A stretch of 64,000 bases of DNA from Hetaerina americana (taxonomy: Eukaryota; Arthropoda; Insecta; Odonata; Calopterygidae), in contig JAKTNV010000002.1 of assembly GCA_022747635.1 (NCBI GenBank), forward strand, positions 2,026,001 to 2,090,000, written 5' to 3'. Shown in pieces: positions 43,255-55,125 of this stretch (the stretch's first letter is position 1; each line of letters opens with the position of its first letter). The notes below the pieces were generated by a model. It had not been told where the DNA came from. It made no database searches and was given only the letters and a program-made list of their open reading frames with translations. A program made the position numbers and the translations under genes.

Positions 43255-44835
43255 TTAAAAAAATTACCTTTATTGTTATGGGATATAAGTATGAAATTTA
43301 TGTATGGAGGGAACGCGAAACTAGGCCAACTTAAACAAAATCAGAGAAAAAAGAAGGACCGGTACAAATTTAAATCAATCAAAAGAGACACAATGTTTAT
43401 CATTTCCAGAATAACAGTAGATGTATATTTTAATTTAAATGTCGGAAAAATATCTTTAAGTCGAGCCAAACTCCAACGAGGCAGCAAAACATTTCCAATG
43501 GAGTAATAACATCTATGCACTCGAAATGGTCAATCTCGTAATTTTTATCTCTAACACGGGCGTATTGATTTTGATGAATCTGAGTTAAAATAGAATAATT
43601 TTTGAGCGCGAGAGAGGATTTAAAACTACTTTAAGACGTTAAGGAAACTAAAATAAAAAAGTAACGTCAAAAAAAATAATTTTTGAAGTGCAAAAATCAT
43701 TCTAAGAATCCAAGATTTAGGATTTTTTTCTAAATACTTGGACTTCTTGGTAAATTAAAAAGTGAGAGATGATAAGGAGGAACTCCCCTCCCCCCCCCCC
43801 CCCCGCGGACCTTGATAGTACGTATTTCACGCACAGTGTGGAATTCACATCCTCGCAGCTTAGTTTGTAGTGGGCTCACCTTTAAACACCAAACTCCGGG
43901 TCGATTATTATGACGGGAAAATAAAGATTCCGCCGAGTTATGTTGCGTGGCATAAATAAGAAGCGACATAGAAAGGTGAAAAAAAGAATTCCTTTAATTT
44001 CAGTTCAAAGGCGTAGGTTGAATAACTTATAGGTCGTATGAAGATCTCCTCCATCTCACCAGTCGGACTCGAGATAAGCACGAAGTGTGCCTTTAAGAAG
44101 TTCTTATTGCTGGAAGAACCGTTCTGGGGCACGTCGTGGGCTAGAGTTAGTAAACCGTGTTTCCCCAAAATCCGATTAGGTCAAACCAGTGACCCTGTCG
44201 GCCACATCAATTGAGAAAAACGGAAAATCGCCCACTTAAAACTGCATTTCTCGTGCATCACGAATTTTATAAGAAAATGTGCTAGTTGCAGCGATAAAGT
44301 TAAGTGAAATCACTTCACTATCGTGCCATGCGAAAATTTAACATCTATGCTTTAGCGTTTCCCACGCCCTTCCATCCCCCTCGTCTTAACCGGTCACTTC
44401 ACCGAATTCGCCCTGCACCCTACGGACGCAACAAATAACCACGGCACTCGTGCCCGTTCATGGTTTTGAAGAGATCTATTCATGCCCATCACGATTTTCC
44501 GAAATATTTCGTGCTACTGGTGTCTTAAAATGTCTCCAAAATACTTTCGTAGGTATCTTGACGACTCCCAGCGACTACGAAAACCATTCTTAACCAACAC
44601 TACCTCCTCCCCCTTTCTTCATCCTCGCGATTCTTTATTTCTTTAAGAATGGCGAGAGAATTGCAGTTTCATGAGCCAATATACTTTTCGCCAGATAAAT
44701 CCTTGCACTACATTCCAGAACAGGATTCCACGATTCCGGAACCATGAGGCCACAACAGCTTATGTTCTGCCATTGCAGGGAGTTTGTCAACACCTTGATC
44801 GATGGTAAATTGTCAATCGCTAATTTTAGCAGTCG
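43255..44835. other. Unassigned stretch
   Basis: A run of about 16 C lies near 43788-43804. No gene-like signal. Confidence 0.4.
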
Positions 44836-44837
44836 TA

Positions 44838-45125
44838 GTATTTAGATGAGGTGACCGACAGCTGAGGTCATTTGCGCCATTAGGGATAGATGGAACAGGA
44901 GGAAGGGTGGAGAGAAACTTGGTGTCGGCATTAGCCTACTCTTTACGTAATTCGGCAAGGGCTCCGCAGCTTAGAGTCCCATCCGACGGACGGCGTACTC
45001 ACTCGAAGTGCTATTTACAAAGCACCTCGAGTAGGGACACCACTGAAAAATATCTGCCGTTTCCAGGATCCTAACCCGGGAGCTCTCGGTGGGATGCCAG
45101 TACATTAGCCACCGCGCCATCCCGA
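44838..45125 (-). mobile_element. tRNA-derived SINE, copy 4
   Basis: The minus strand shows the family order: GGATCGGGATGGCGCGGTGG, a B-box zone GGGTTAGGATCCTGGAAA (mutated), CAGTGGTGTCCCTACT, GGATGGGACTCTAAGCTGCG, and the end AGCTGTCGGTCACCTC. Confidence 0.8.
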
Positions 45126-45129
45126 TCCC

Positions 45130-45720
45130 CTCTTTACTTTATGTACAGGGAAGACCCGCGTAAAAAAGTAAACTTTTGAAAAATCATCTTGGTCCGACTG
45201 GAGGGAATTTTTAATGGCGCCGGTGGAAATGGGCAAGGGCAATTTGGCTGTGGAATTGCGTCTCTTGCTGATTGGAGCTGGGCTATGCCTTTCGACACCC
45301 CCTGCCAAGCTCATGAAGTGTGATTTCTTGGGAACTGGAACCATCCGGGAAACCGCGGGCGGGGGCAACACGGAAAGGAACCGCCATCTCTTCTTGAACT
45401 CGCTGCTTCACCCGGCTATCTTAAGACGACGTGAGTTTTAATCTCACCAATCCTACCAGTCAACCTGCTGATTACTCGGATTTAATCCAGTAAGCGTCGC
45501 CTCTCCATTGCCTTTCCTCATTTCGCCTCTTAAGTGCAGCAAAACTGGGATGGGGGAGAGATTGCGACGTAGTTTGAAATATGTCTTTAAGTAACGTACT
45601 TTTTGAACACCGAAATGTCGAGGTGCAACAGATGTGAGCTAGAAATCCCAAAAAAATGTGTTGAATTATTTTATTTAAATACAATTTTGTTTTTCCGATA
45701 TTTTTAGAATTTTATTCGTA
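45130..45720. other. Unassigned stretch
   Basis: A plus frame from 45214 (MAPVEMGKGNLAVELRLLL) stays open to a donor-like GAC/GTGAGT at about 45432. This could be a first exon, but nothing else supports it. Confidence 0.25.
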
Positions 45721-45724
45721 TTAT

Positions 45725-45966
45725 TTATGGGAGGCGATCGACAGCTAAGGTATTTACGCCATTTGGGATGGGCGGGAAAGGACGAAGAGTGGAGAGAACC
45801 ACCCGGCGTCGGCATTCGCCTACTCTTAATGAAAGGCGCCAAGGGGTCAATCAGTTTAACGTCCCATCCGACGGACGGCGCACTCACTCAAAGTGCCCTC
45901 CACGAAGCACCTCAAATAGGGATCGAGATACCACGAACCCGGGCCCACCCAGGGGGCCCGGGCATC
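45725..45966 (-). mobile_element. tRNA-derived SINE, copy 5, 5'-truncated
   Basis: This has the body and 3' end of the family (GGTATCTCGATCCCTATTTG, GGATGGGACGTTAAACTG, GTCGATCGCCTCCC), but the tRNA head is replaced at 45938-45962 by a GC palindrome with 9-bp arms CCCGGGCCC and GGGCCCGGG. Confidence 0.75.
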
Positions 45967-45969
45967 AAA

Positions 45970-48115
45970 ATAATAACATTTGATAACAAATTAGTTACAT
46001 TTTTGTACATACTGCTGTTAAGTTTTTTAAATATTGCACAATAAGAAAATAAAAGCACCGCTTTACGTTTTAGAAAAGCGATGACATTAAAAGCATTCGC
46101 ATGTCGGCAGCAATAACGAACCCATATTTTTTGGCACTATTTTCATAGCGGCATTTAAATGAAATGTTGAGTAACGGTAATATGTCGGTTGGTTTAACTG
46201 CGTCGTTAAATACCTCCCTCAACAAAGTTTTGAACTATTCCAAACAGAGGCCAATTGCGTGTTACTTTTCAAGCCGCCATATTTATTTCCATTGTTCACT
46301 CACAACTACGCATTCCTCATACAAAATAAAAATGTCTCATGCTTGCACGGTATCTCCATTATATATTTTTCCGCAATTATATCAACTCCGATCCGGTTTC
46401 AATTAGATTAATTCCATTTCCACTCCAAGCAAGTTCATTTCGAAGATGCATCCTCAGTCATGGGCAGTATTCGGTGGAAATCGGCATTGGGTTAAATACT
46501 CATTACGACTCCGACTGGACTGATTTTGCACCGTGAAATATCCATTATGCGCACACGTGACAACGCAAGGTTGGTAAGGGCACCAGAGTAGTATGCCTCA
46601 CTCAACAGGTTAACGCGGCCAAGAATATGAAATAATTTCATCTGAAAAATAATCAACATTAATGAACAAATATTTATTCATATTTGCATAACATTTTCAA
46701 ATCGACCCATTCAATTCGGTGTATCTTGTGGGGGCCACGACAATGCCGATTCTATCTATTCACCGGAAAGTCAAACGAGTCTCTTTTGGTTTGATCGTAA
46801 AAGAGTGATATGCCGTCCATATGTAATATGTCCTCCATGACCTCCGACCTCGCTCCTCCAGTCAACCGACATGGGTGCACAATATGGAAAACAATATACT
46901 CAAATTCACTGAACTATATTTTTCTTAATCCTCAAACAAACCCTACGATAGTCTAATTTCAAATTTTCTTTTTCTGAATTTAAACATTCCCGAGTACATT
47001 CTAATAAACATTTGAATTTTTATAAGCTCTATAAATTACAGGCGACGTGTCTTCTCTCGTGTCAATTTTTATCTTGTTTGCCTTAAAACAAATAGTTTAA
47101 TGAAAAGCAGCAAGAAAAGGTATATTTTTTATCGATGCGAAACCACAGTAAAGAGTTTATGCCTTAAGAGTATAAGAAGGTTCCATATTTATGGCGACGA
47201 CTTCATCATTGTAGTTGGTCCGTACTTGTCATTCTGCAAGTTTCCGGAATCATTCCGTGCCACGTAACAGAGGCCGGACTCACTGTCGGTGAGATCCAAA
47301 CCAAATCAATATTCCACCTAAATTCAAAGCGTCAGCTCAAATGGTCACCATTAAGGTCCTAAGGAGGGCCCTAAAATTTCTAAATTATTAGAAAGAAAAT
47401 TTCCTTATATCCAGTGACCTAAAATCACGTTAATAAAATTTTTAATAATTGTCTCTCGAATTTATACATTCGTAGAAACGTATCAATGACATTTTTACTT
47501 ATTTTCCTGGAAATCAACAATGTGGCGATAGTGTGAAAATGCAACAGTTCAAATGGCCGGTGGGTTAATTACTGACCAGTTCTGAGAATAGTACTCGCAG
47601 GAGGGATTGGAGAGGAGGGCCACGAAGGAATGCACTGTCTCACAGAGGTGAGGGCACCTTCAGTAAACGCTCAATGCCATCAGATCTCCGGAGTCATAAT
47701 TCTTCATCCTCAACACATTCCATGGAACTGAGGCTATTATTTAAATTTTTATGGTGGCCAGCCGGCCGGTTTGAAGCAGACATGTGGATATCGCAGGCGC
47801 CGAAATACGACCTTGAAGGACTCCTCCACGGAATACAGTTGATACGAAAACATAAATCTAAGAGTGATGCATATGACTCAGGAGTATCTCACTTCTTATG
47901 CTAAACCACTCCTAAAAAGGGTTGCACCATAGTAATTATTCATTTTCCCGATTCTTGAATTGCCTCCTCTAAGGAGATATTGTGAAAACAGGTACTTTCA
48001 CAGAAGAACGGATGAAAAAGAAGCTTTGGATTCTACCATTTAAGGTAGGTTTTGGATAAATGCAACAGACCCCTCACATCCCCTTGGCCTCGCCTAACAA
48101 GACAAAACCTTTTGA
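45970..48115. other. AT-rich stretch, nothing identified
   Basis: About 2.1 kb without a recognisable element or coding motif. Confidence 0.45.
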
Positions 48116-48118
48116 AAA

Positions 48119-48600
48119 ATTTCAAGAAACTGCGGGAGATGCCGCGACAGTAACTTTATGATAGAAGCCATCCGCTGATATGCATGTTGCATTGAAATGC
48201 AAATTAGCGCATGACTCCGTCAAAAAGTCACTGTTGCTGCATCTTCCGCAGTTCCTCGTAGTTTGTCAAAGGTATTGACACCGTAAGTGTTTAAAAGTTG
48301 GCTTCAACCTCGTGGGCTGCGGCGCATCGCGCACGACTACGTATGCCCGTGGCATTGCATGTTCGGTATTCCGTCACAACATCTTGTTCCTTTAAAGACC
48401 CAAACATTTCGGTGTGTAAGAGGACGCCTCGATAGCTTAAGTGGCTACAGATATCGGTGGGACATTGAGGGATCCGGGTTCGAATCCCGGTCAAGGCGAA
48501 TGATTTTTACACCCTTAAATTGTTGCATTGAAATGCACATTAGCGGATGACTCCGTTAAAAGTTACTGTTGCGGCATCTCCCGCAGTTTCTTTGGAATCC
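48119..48600 (-). mobile_element. tRNA-bearing foldback element, copy 3, most complete
   Basis: Both termini carry AAGAAACTGCGGGAGATGCC (left at 48123; inverse near 48575-48595). The left end is a full hairpin: 48124-48185 pairs with 48186-48256. The body to the right includes the internal block shared with 20090-20200 and a tRNA-like cloverleaf at 48426-48497, and is followed by GGCGAATGATTTTTACAC and the right terminal repeat. It is about 480 bp with no protein frame. The ends match copies 1 and 2. Confidence 0.75.
48426..48497 (+). tRNA. tRNA-like segment inside foldback, degenerate
   Basis: It starts GCCTCGATAGCTTAAGTGGC and ends with a good T arm, CCGGG/TTCGAAT/CCCGG, then TCAAGGC. The acceptor stem pairs as in the copy at 19987-20058, but the D stem and anticodon arm (TATCGGTGGGACATTGAG) are damaged. 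It is not a functional tRNA gene. Confidence 0.55.
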
Positions 48601-48604
48601 ACCC

Positions 48605-49225
48605 GCTCTAGTTTGTGCGGAAGGACATACATCCACCTAGGGAAGCATCAAAATTAAAAATAGTTAATCTGGGGGTGCATAATGTACTGGCAATTTTCAA
48701 CCGTCGCAAAAAACTAGACCATCGTTCATATCAAGCGTTGTCTGCGTAGTCAGAAGGAATTGCGTTGTTTAATTACTTGGGAGAATGGTTCAGCTGTTCG
48801 GAGTCCACATTTTCGATAGTCCAGCTTTTCCGTCGCACATTGATTTTTCATTAAGCCAATCAAAATCTGATTGGGAACACCACCACCACGGCACGGTCTA
48901 AAATCATTTTCTTCGACCGAGACCAAAACAAGGAAGTGTTGTGGGAGCCGGCGAGCGGAAGAGTGACGAGGGAGAACAGGCCCACCCACTGACACTTATC
49001 CCAGGGACTTCGATTTGAATTTTTTCCCATGCCATCCAACACAGAAATCATTCCATTAAAAGAAGCATGGATTTAGCGCACAACATTTCAGGAAATATTA
49101 ACGTCGAAAAACGAGAATCGATTCGGAATTCACATAATATAGAGAAAATATGACGCGATATCAGAAGAATTGAGACAGGGACTCAAAAGGAAACGATTCT
49201 TTAAATATGAAACCATAAACACAGT
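48605..49225. other. Unassigned stretch
   Basis: No supported feature. Confidence 0.4.
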
Positions 49226-49229
49226 CCCT

Positions 49230-49475
49230 AAGGTCTCCAGCTTGGCAGGTGATGGTTGAGTCCATCCTGTTATTAAGCCGTTAGCAGGGTAAACAAGGGA
49301 GGCCAGTTCCTTTCCCTGTGCCGGTCATGGTTTCCCAGGAAGTTCTACGAGTATTAGTTCTCGTATTAACCGAAAAATCACACAGCTCGGGTGGAGCTGA
49401 GGCATGCCCGGGAATTGAACCCGGGCCTTCGGGTCAGTAGTCCAACCCCTGGACTACCGCGACCTAAAAATATGG
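49230..49475 (-). mobile_element. Second tRNA-derived SINE family, one copy
   Basis: The minus strand begins GGTCGCGGTAGTCCAGGGGT with a D stem AGTCC/GGACT, and then GCCCGGGTTCAATTCCCGGG, a perfect T arm (about 49408-49427), followed by CATGCCTCAGCTCCACCCGA. The non-tRNA body continues leftwards to about 49230. The head is better preserved than in the other SINE family. A free-standing tRNA gene is less likely, because the acceptor 3' strand does not pair. Confidence 0.5.
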
Positions 49476-49479
49476 AAAA

Positions 49480-50690
49480 TACCAACTTGTAACAAAAATA
49501 AGGGAGGTGTGGATGAGCACGGAGCATTTTAAAATGTGATATTGTGTGCACAGGCAAGCATTCCAAGCACCGAAAACACGAGCCACCAAAATATGAACAA
49601 ACCGCAGTTGTGACACTTGATGTACGCACAACTTCCGCACTAATGTCATCAACACAACTTATACATATATATATATATGTCAGTTTCGAATAATAACTCA
49701 CTCACCATACAATTAATGTCTCCGATAAAACAGCTATGAGGTTGTCGTTAATATTAATCAAGTGATACTCAAGAAAACAATCATCATCAAGAAAACTTGT
49801 GAATTACAAGAGAGAGAAGTAGCCCTTATTACCTCACCCACTGACACTACATTAATTACTGTTCAGGACTCGATTGCATCAACCAATGCCTGAAAACCAA
49901 ATTTGACATTTATTCAATGAATTAACACAACAGTAGGAATCAAATGACAATGACCACGAACGTCACAACTAATAATATAAACTATGGATCGGTTTATATA
50001 TTATTGCAGTATATTTCCGTCAACTGTGCAGGAATAAGATCTGGAACAATCTGAATATTTCTTTCTCAACAAAATTATCAGAGTCATGGCTCAACGTTGG
50101 CTTATCATTACCTACGCCGATAAGTTTCTCACATGGATAATGACATGACACACCGAGGATAAATTCGAGTGTCCAGAATCATCTACATTGCAATGTCAAA
50201 GGGAAGTATTTTTTTCACGGTTGGGTTGGAGCGAGTAAAAATGACAACTAACGCTGTATTTTCCACATCAGTTAATAGCGATGAAAACTTTTTTCTCATT
50301 AAAAAATACATTTTTTGTACATTGATTCTTAATACAATATTGCCATTCTGGGCAAACGCGTAAACAAGCCTGTTTTTTTAATGTGTATCCTGAAGGAGAA
50401 ATTCAAAAAACATGACAGCTACACGTTGACATTTTTAACAGTATTCTGAAAGCAGTCTATATGCATTTTTTCTGACGGAAATCTCCGTGTAATCACAGAA
50501 AAAAAGATCAGACTTCTTAGAGTCTGACAGGGCAGAATCGAAAAAAAAACAAGTCCGACGCATTTCCCTCATAATAACACTTTCACCGATGAACGGCACG
50601 ATCATTTCCACGGTGCTAAACCACCGCGTTTCATTCACCAGAGGCCATAAAACCGATCGAAGATGCATGTCTCTCTCTCTCTCGCCCCTG
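49480..50690. other. AT-rich stretch, nothing identified
   Basis: Only a short (TA)n near 49660 is notable. Confidence 0.45.
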
Positions 50691-51720
50691 CTCAAACTGC
50701 TGCTGCTTCCTACCCCCCCCCCCCCCATCCCCCTTCCTTCCTTCTCTTTCTCTCTCTCTCTCTCCGACGCGAAGACCGGCGACGTCTAACTAGATAAACC
50801 GGCACACGAGCCGTGACCACGGCGACAAACACCCCCCTGGGAGCCTCCAACCCCCCCTTCCCGCACACACGCACGCACGCGATCACACACACATACACGG
50901 AGGGTAAACAACCGCTCCGTGGCGCCGCGACGCCACTACCGACACAGTCCTCGGAAAAAAACGCATCAATCCTAGGCCTAGCACCACCTTTGCCCGCATA
51001 GCAGGCACTCGTTCGCTGCGAGGGTGTTACGAACGTGCACGTCATGATGGGCAGACGAAGGAGGTGGACGAGGGCAGGGGGGGCTCACCTGGCCACCATC
51101 CGCCCTCCTCCTCCCTCCCACGGACGCAGCATCTAAGGGCGTCGACGATCGAAGGGCGCAGACGACGGTCTCCGGTGGGCGCTGTCGCGAGGAATGGCGG
51201 CGGCGACTGCTGCTGCCTCGTCCGAGGATTGCGAGCTGTGCCCGCGCGCGGCCCGACCAGAGGCGCGTGTGTGTGCCTTACTCCCCCCGCCCTTCGCTCT
51301 CTTCCTTCCGTTCCCCCCGCCTAACCCTTTTCCCGTCGAGTCCCAAGTGGTTGCGGTGTCGACCGTCGTCTCTCCCCTCCCTTCCCGACACCCGCCTTGG
51401 AACACCACACCACCACGCACCCCTCCCTCCGTTCCCCCGCGGAGGTAGCGCTCCCGTCCTCGCCCCGACAGAACTACCCGAAGCGCCACGGTGGCGGCCA
51501 GCGCAACCAGCAAGGCGCAGGCGAACGGCGCCGACCCGGGGGCGATCTTGTCGAGCAGCTGCGATGCTATTTCTCCGAAGGTGGAGGTCGTGACGTCACC
51601 GCCGCAGCATTCATTCATATTACTTCCCTCCTATTTATCACTTTTCCTATCCCAACCGCCGTAGAAATTGCGGGAAATAGGTTAGGTGCGCCGCGACACG
51701 GACTTGTCCAGCGAATTGAA
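50690..51720. promoter_or_regulatory. CpG-rich island, possible promoter and first exon
   Basis: About 1 kb is strongly GC-rich and CpG-rich between AT-rich flanks. It includes runs of C near 50712-50727, CT repeats near 50748-50765, CACACACGCACGCACGC-like repeats, and a perfect CRE-type palindrome TGACGTCA at 51591-51598. On the minus strand CCAG/GTGAGC at 51088-51089 is a strong donor. This resembles a vertebrate-style or arthropod CpG promoter region. Which strand is transcribed is not settled. Confidence 0.4.
51133..51618 (-). CDS. Candidate first coding exon, membrane-anchored protein, uncertain
   Basis: The minus-strand frame starts MNECCGGDVTTSTFGEIASQ and has a strong hydrophobic segment, FACALLVALAATVALRVVL, at residues 33-51, with a charged start and an Arg-rich flank (type I/III anchor). 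After about residue 58 it becomes Gly/Arg-rich low complexity, so a real exon probably ends near there; no convincing donor was found at that point. The start codon follows AAGTAATATGA, AT-rich upstream. The family is not recognised. Confidence 0.3.
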   Translation of the reverse strand: MNECCGGDVTTSTFGEIASQLLDKIAPGSAPFACALLVALAATVALRVVLSGRGRERYLRGGTEGGVRGGVVFQGGCREGRGETTVDTATTWDSTGKGLGGGNGRKRAKGGGSKAHTRASGRAARGHSSQSSDEAAAVAAAIPRDSAHRRPSSAPFDRRRP

Positions 51721-51724
51721 ACTA

Positions 51725-54125
51725 ATCTAGGCGAAGGCACGTGACCTGTGTCCGTAATTTCGATTCTTGATTGATGCATCTGCCATCTATGAGCTACTAT
51801 TTGTAAATACAACTGCTAATCGTGGATTTTTCGACTTTCATACAGAGCTGAACCCACGTGTATTTTACACTTTTCGGTTCGTAATTGGCCGGATTTAATT
51901 CAACATCATGGAAATCCATGCTTTATCAATTACATTAACCAATTACAAAAGTTAAATACGATGCAACAATAATCTTTGATAGCTCTGTAATTAATCTATA
52001 TTCTACAGAAGTGGTACATATGCATTAAACTATACCCATGCAAATGCTGAAAAATTAAAAGAAAAATTCCAAAAAATACGAGACATGTGCCAAGAAAATT
52101 AAATATTCAATACTAAACGAAACATGAGCGTGAATATAAAACCTTTCCGGCAGGGTTAAATATTTGGATTACGTAAGTAATTCTGGAACATCCTGGGTTA
52201 ATAATGGCACAAAAATATTCATCAGAAAAGAACCTTTCGCCTCTTTTTTTTAAATCACAATTTTATCCTCCAAAGAACAAATCATTTATCCTTAGGGAAA
52301 CCATTTCAATCGGTAGTCAGGCTACCAGTGATTGGATTGATGGAAATTAGTAATTGCTTGTAAGCAAATGCTTAGTAGAATACGACGAAGGAGCTAATTA
52401 CAGAGGCATCTGTTTAGGTGTCGCGGATTCGAACCCGAATCGGGCATGAATTCACTATTACGAATAGACATATTAGAAACCTGATGCACTTGTTTAATGT
52501 TATCCCAGTGGGCAAGCAGGAGACCAAAAGTAGTGGTTAAGACTAGGAAGGTCAAAACTAAATTCCATTAGTGAAGAGAGAGAGGGAGGTTACATCGCAG
52601 TTATTTGTTGTAAAAACCAACATAAATTTTTCTAAAAAAATTCTGAAGCATTTTTCTTAGTCCAAATCAACTAACAAAATATCTTATTTAAAATGTCTGC
52701 GATGATTACCAAAATTTAAAAACATCATAGTTGTCCTCTTCCTTTCTATCAATCCCATAATACGAAGGAAAGGTTCTATTAACAAAAACTACTTCGATGG
52801 GCATTTTAGTTGTACTTTCATTTGAATTTTCCGAACAAACTACGTAAAACACTCGAGGGAAAACACTTAAAACCAACGGCATGATTCTATTTCAATGCTC
52901 TTAAAATTTACTTGATTAGTCGCAAACAGTTCCGCTGTCAAAGTGTATGCAATTTCTATAATTCAGCTGACCATTGGGTAACGAGCAATTTCATATGAAC
53001 CTACTCAGCATCAACGAGAAAACGAATTTTATTCACCGACCTTTATACATTGACTACTAAGTAACATTAGTTCAGCCTTTTCTAAAAATTATAAGGGTTC
53101 TTACTTAGAATTTTTTGATCCTGACGGAAGCAAAATTTCATGTTTTGGGGCATTCTATTAAAACAAATCTATTTGATATACATGCGCCATCGGAAAATTA
53201 TCCAATGTGGGGTTAATTGTTCACATACACGTACGCCAAATGCAGCTAATATTTATACAATAAAATTGGTTCACACAATATTTCATTTCTGATCCATGAG
53301 AGAAATAATTGACCCCCTCACTTGTCCGACATATTCCCTGTGCTCCGAGAGATGCATGACCTCGTGACGCAATGCATATCGCTCTACTAAGGACACCGAT
53401 CTCCCGAGCGCCTTAAAATAGTGACCATACCACGTCGAGAGGTCAACGACACGAGTGGAAGAGGGCCGTCCGTCGAGTGGCCAATCACGCCAATTGGGCG
53501 TGCGATTGCAGTAACGGCGGGAGCATTATGGTACGCCGGAGAGCACGGTCTCGGACCACATCCGAGCGACACACTTCGGCCTCAAGGACGGGCTCTCAAT
53601 CACGCGACGGCAAAAAGGGAATACGGAACCGATTCAAACGGTAATTCGGATTCAACGTAGAACATGCATGCTTGCTGATTTTTTTCATCTCCCCTGCTAA
53701 GCTTCATTAAGCGGCGAAATATGGTTTGAAATAAGAGAAAATTAATCATTCATGATAATAAAATGACTTCTCCTCGAGTAAAACTTCGGAATCGGATGTT
53801 TTGAAATGAGGAAAGTGTTTCTGATGAAATGATTCCCTTTTAGTTCAATTCAGCCTGAGCATCAAACACCGCTGACATAATTATCCATAGATGACGTCTA
53901 TACCTCTCATAATAATCCATATTTTATGCCCACAATCATTCTACACTGGTCTCTAGTGCCCAGACTCCAACTCAGAGTGGACACACATTCAACCTTTTAT
54001 AAATCGTTGAATAAGTTAGCTGATTCGATTCTCTGAGGAGGAATTGATTTTCAAAACCACCACCACAATCTTCCTTTCAAAATAATGTCAACCTTAAAAA
54101 TTATGAATACTTATATATATAAGAT
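51725..54125. other. AT-rich stretch, little identified
   Basis: GCGGATTCGAACCCGAATCG at 52426-52445 is an isolated T-arm-like piece. 53390-53640 is a moderately GC-rich open patch with no motif. Nothing else is recognisable. Confidence 0.4.
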
Positions 54126-54129
54126 ATTA

Positions 54130-55125
54130 TTAACTGAACGTGAACCAAAGAATATAGAGTAGGGCAAATGATTACTTAGGGGATGATCAGTTTGGGTTTA
54201 GGAAGGGGAGAGGTACACGTGATGCCATTGCAGTAATGAGATTATGAATCGAGAGAAATGTAGAATACAACCAGGAGGTATTTGCCTGTTCCGTGGATTT
54301 TGAGAAAGCATTTGATAGAGTGGATTGGGAAAAACTAATGAGTATAGTGCAGATAATAGGAATAGATTGGAGGGCAAGGAGGCTAATCCGCAACCTGTAC
54401 ATGTCTCAGACTGCTCAGGTGCGGGTGGGGAACGAGGAGTCCGGATGGGCAGTGTTAGGAAGAGGCGTAAGGCAGGGTGGCCCATTATCACCGTTGCTGT
54501 TCAACCTGTATGCAGAGGAAATGATCAAAGAGGCATGGGAAGAACTGGAGGTAGGAATGAAAGTGGGCGGGGAATTCGTAAAATCAGTTAGGTTTGCTGA
54601 TGACCAAGCTTTAGTTTGTCAGTCAGCCAAGGGGCTGCAAGCATTGCTGAGTGAATCGGATATTCAGTGCGACAGGTATGGGATGAGAATCAATATTAAT
54701 AAAACAACGGTTATGCGATTTTCTAGTAAGAAAAGGTTCAGCTTAACATTAAAATAGGATGGCAAAAACTAGAGCAGATAGAACAGTTTACGTACCTCGT
54801 AAGTGCTTTGGACCAACACCGTCAAAGTAGTGGGGACGTAAGGAGAAGAATTGCACTAGACAAAGAGGCTTTCACAAGGAGGAGGGAGTTGATGACGGGG
54901 ACGTTGAGTAAGGATATTAAGAAAAGAGTCATAAAAACTTTGTTAAGGAGCGTAGCTATGTACGGTGTGGAAATGTGGTCACTGAAACAGAAGGATAGAC
55001 GTAGACTGGAGGCTTTTGAAATGTGGGTGTGGAGAAGAATGGAGAAGGTGAAATGGACAGAGAAGAAAACAAATGAGGAGGTACTTGGTATGGTGGGCAA
55101 AGAGAGGGGTTTGCTGGGAGAACTG
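54130..55125 (+). mobile_element. RTE-like LINE, RT and C-terminal part
   Basis: The plus strand has GDDQFGFRKGRGTRDAIAVM. The intact frame 54293-54757 follows: MDFEKAFDRVDWEKL (motif A), RNLYMSQTAQVRVGN, GRGVRQGGPLSPLLFNLYAE (motif B), VRFADDQALV (FADD intact), YGMRININKTTVMRF. The next frame, 54808-55161, reads RRRIALDKEAFTRRRELMTG, VAMYGVEMWSLKQKDRRRLE and WTEKKTNEEVLGMVGKERGL. It stops abruptly at about 55125 against Penelope sequence. The catalytic Asp residues are present, but the endonuclease is missing. Confidence 0.85.

Noticed and set aside
53387..53660. Open frames on both strands near 53.5 kb
   Set aside because: Short, overlapping, no domain, no splice or promoter support.
54293..54757. 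Host gene with reverse-transcriptase domain
   Set aside because: The frame is part of a LINE with the standard motif order and flanking C-terminal domain found in four other copies here.
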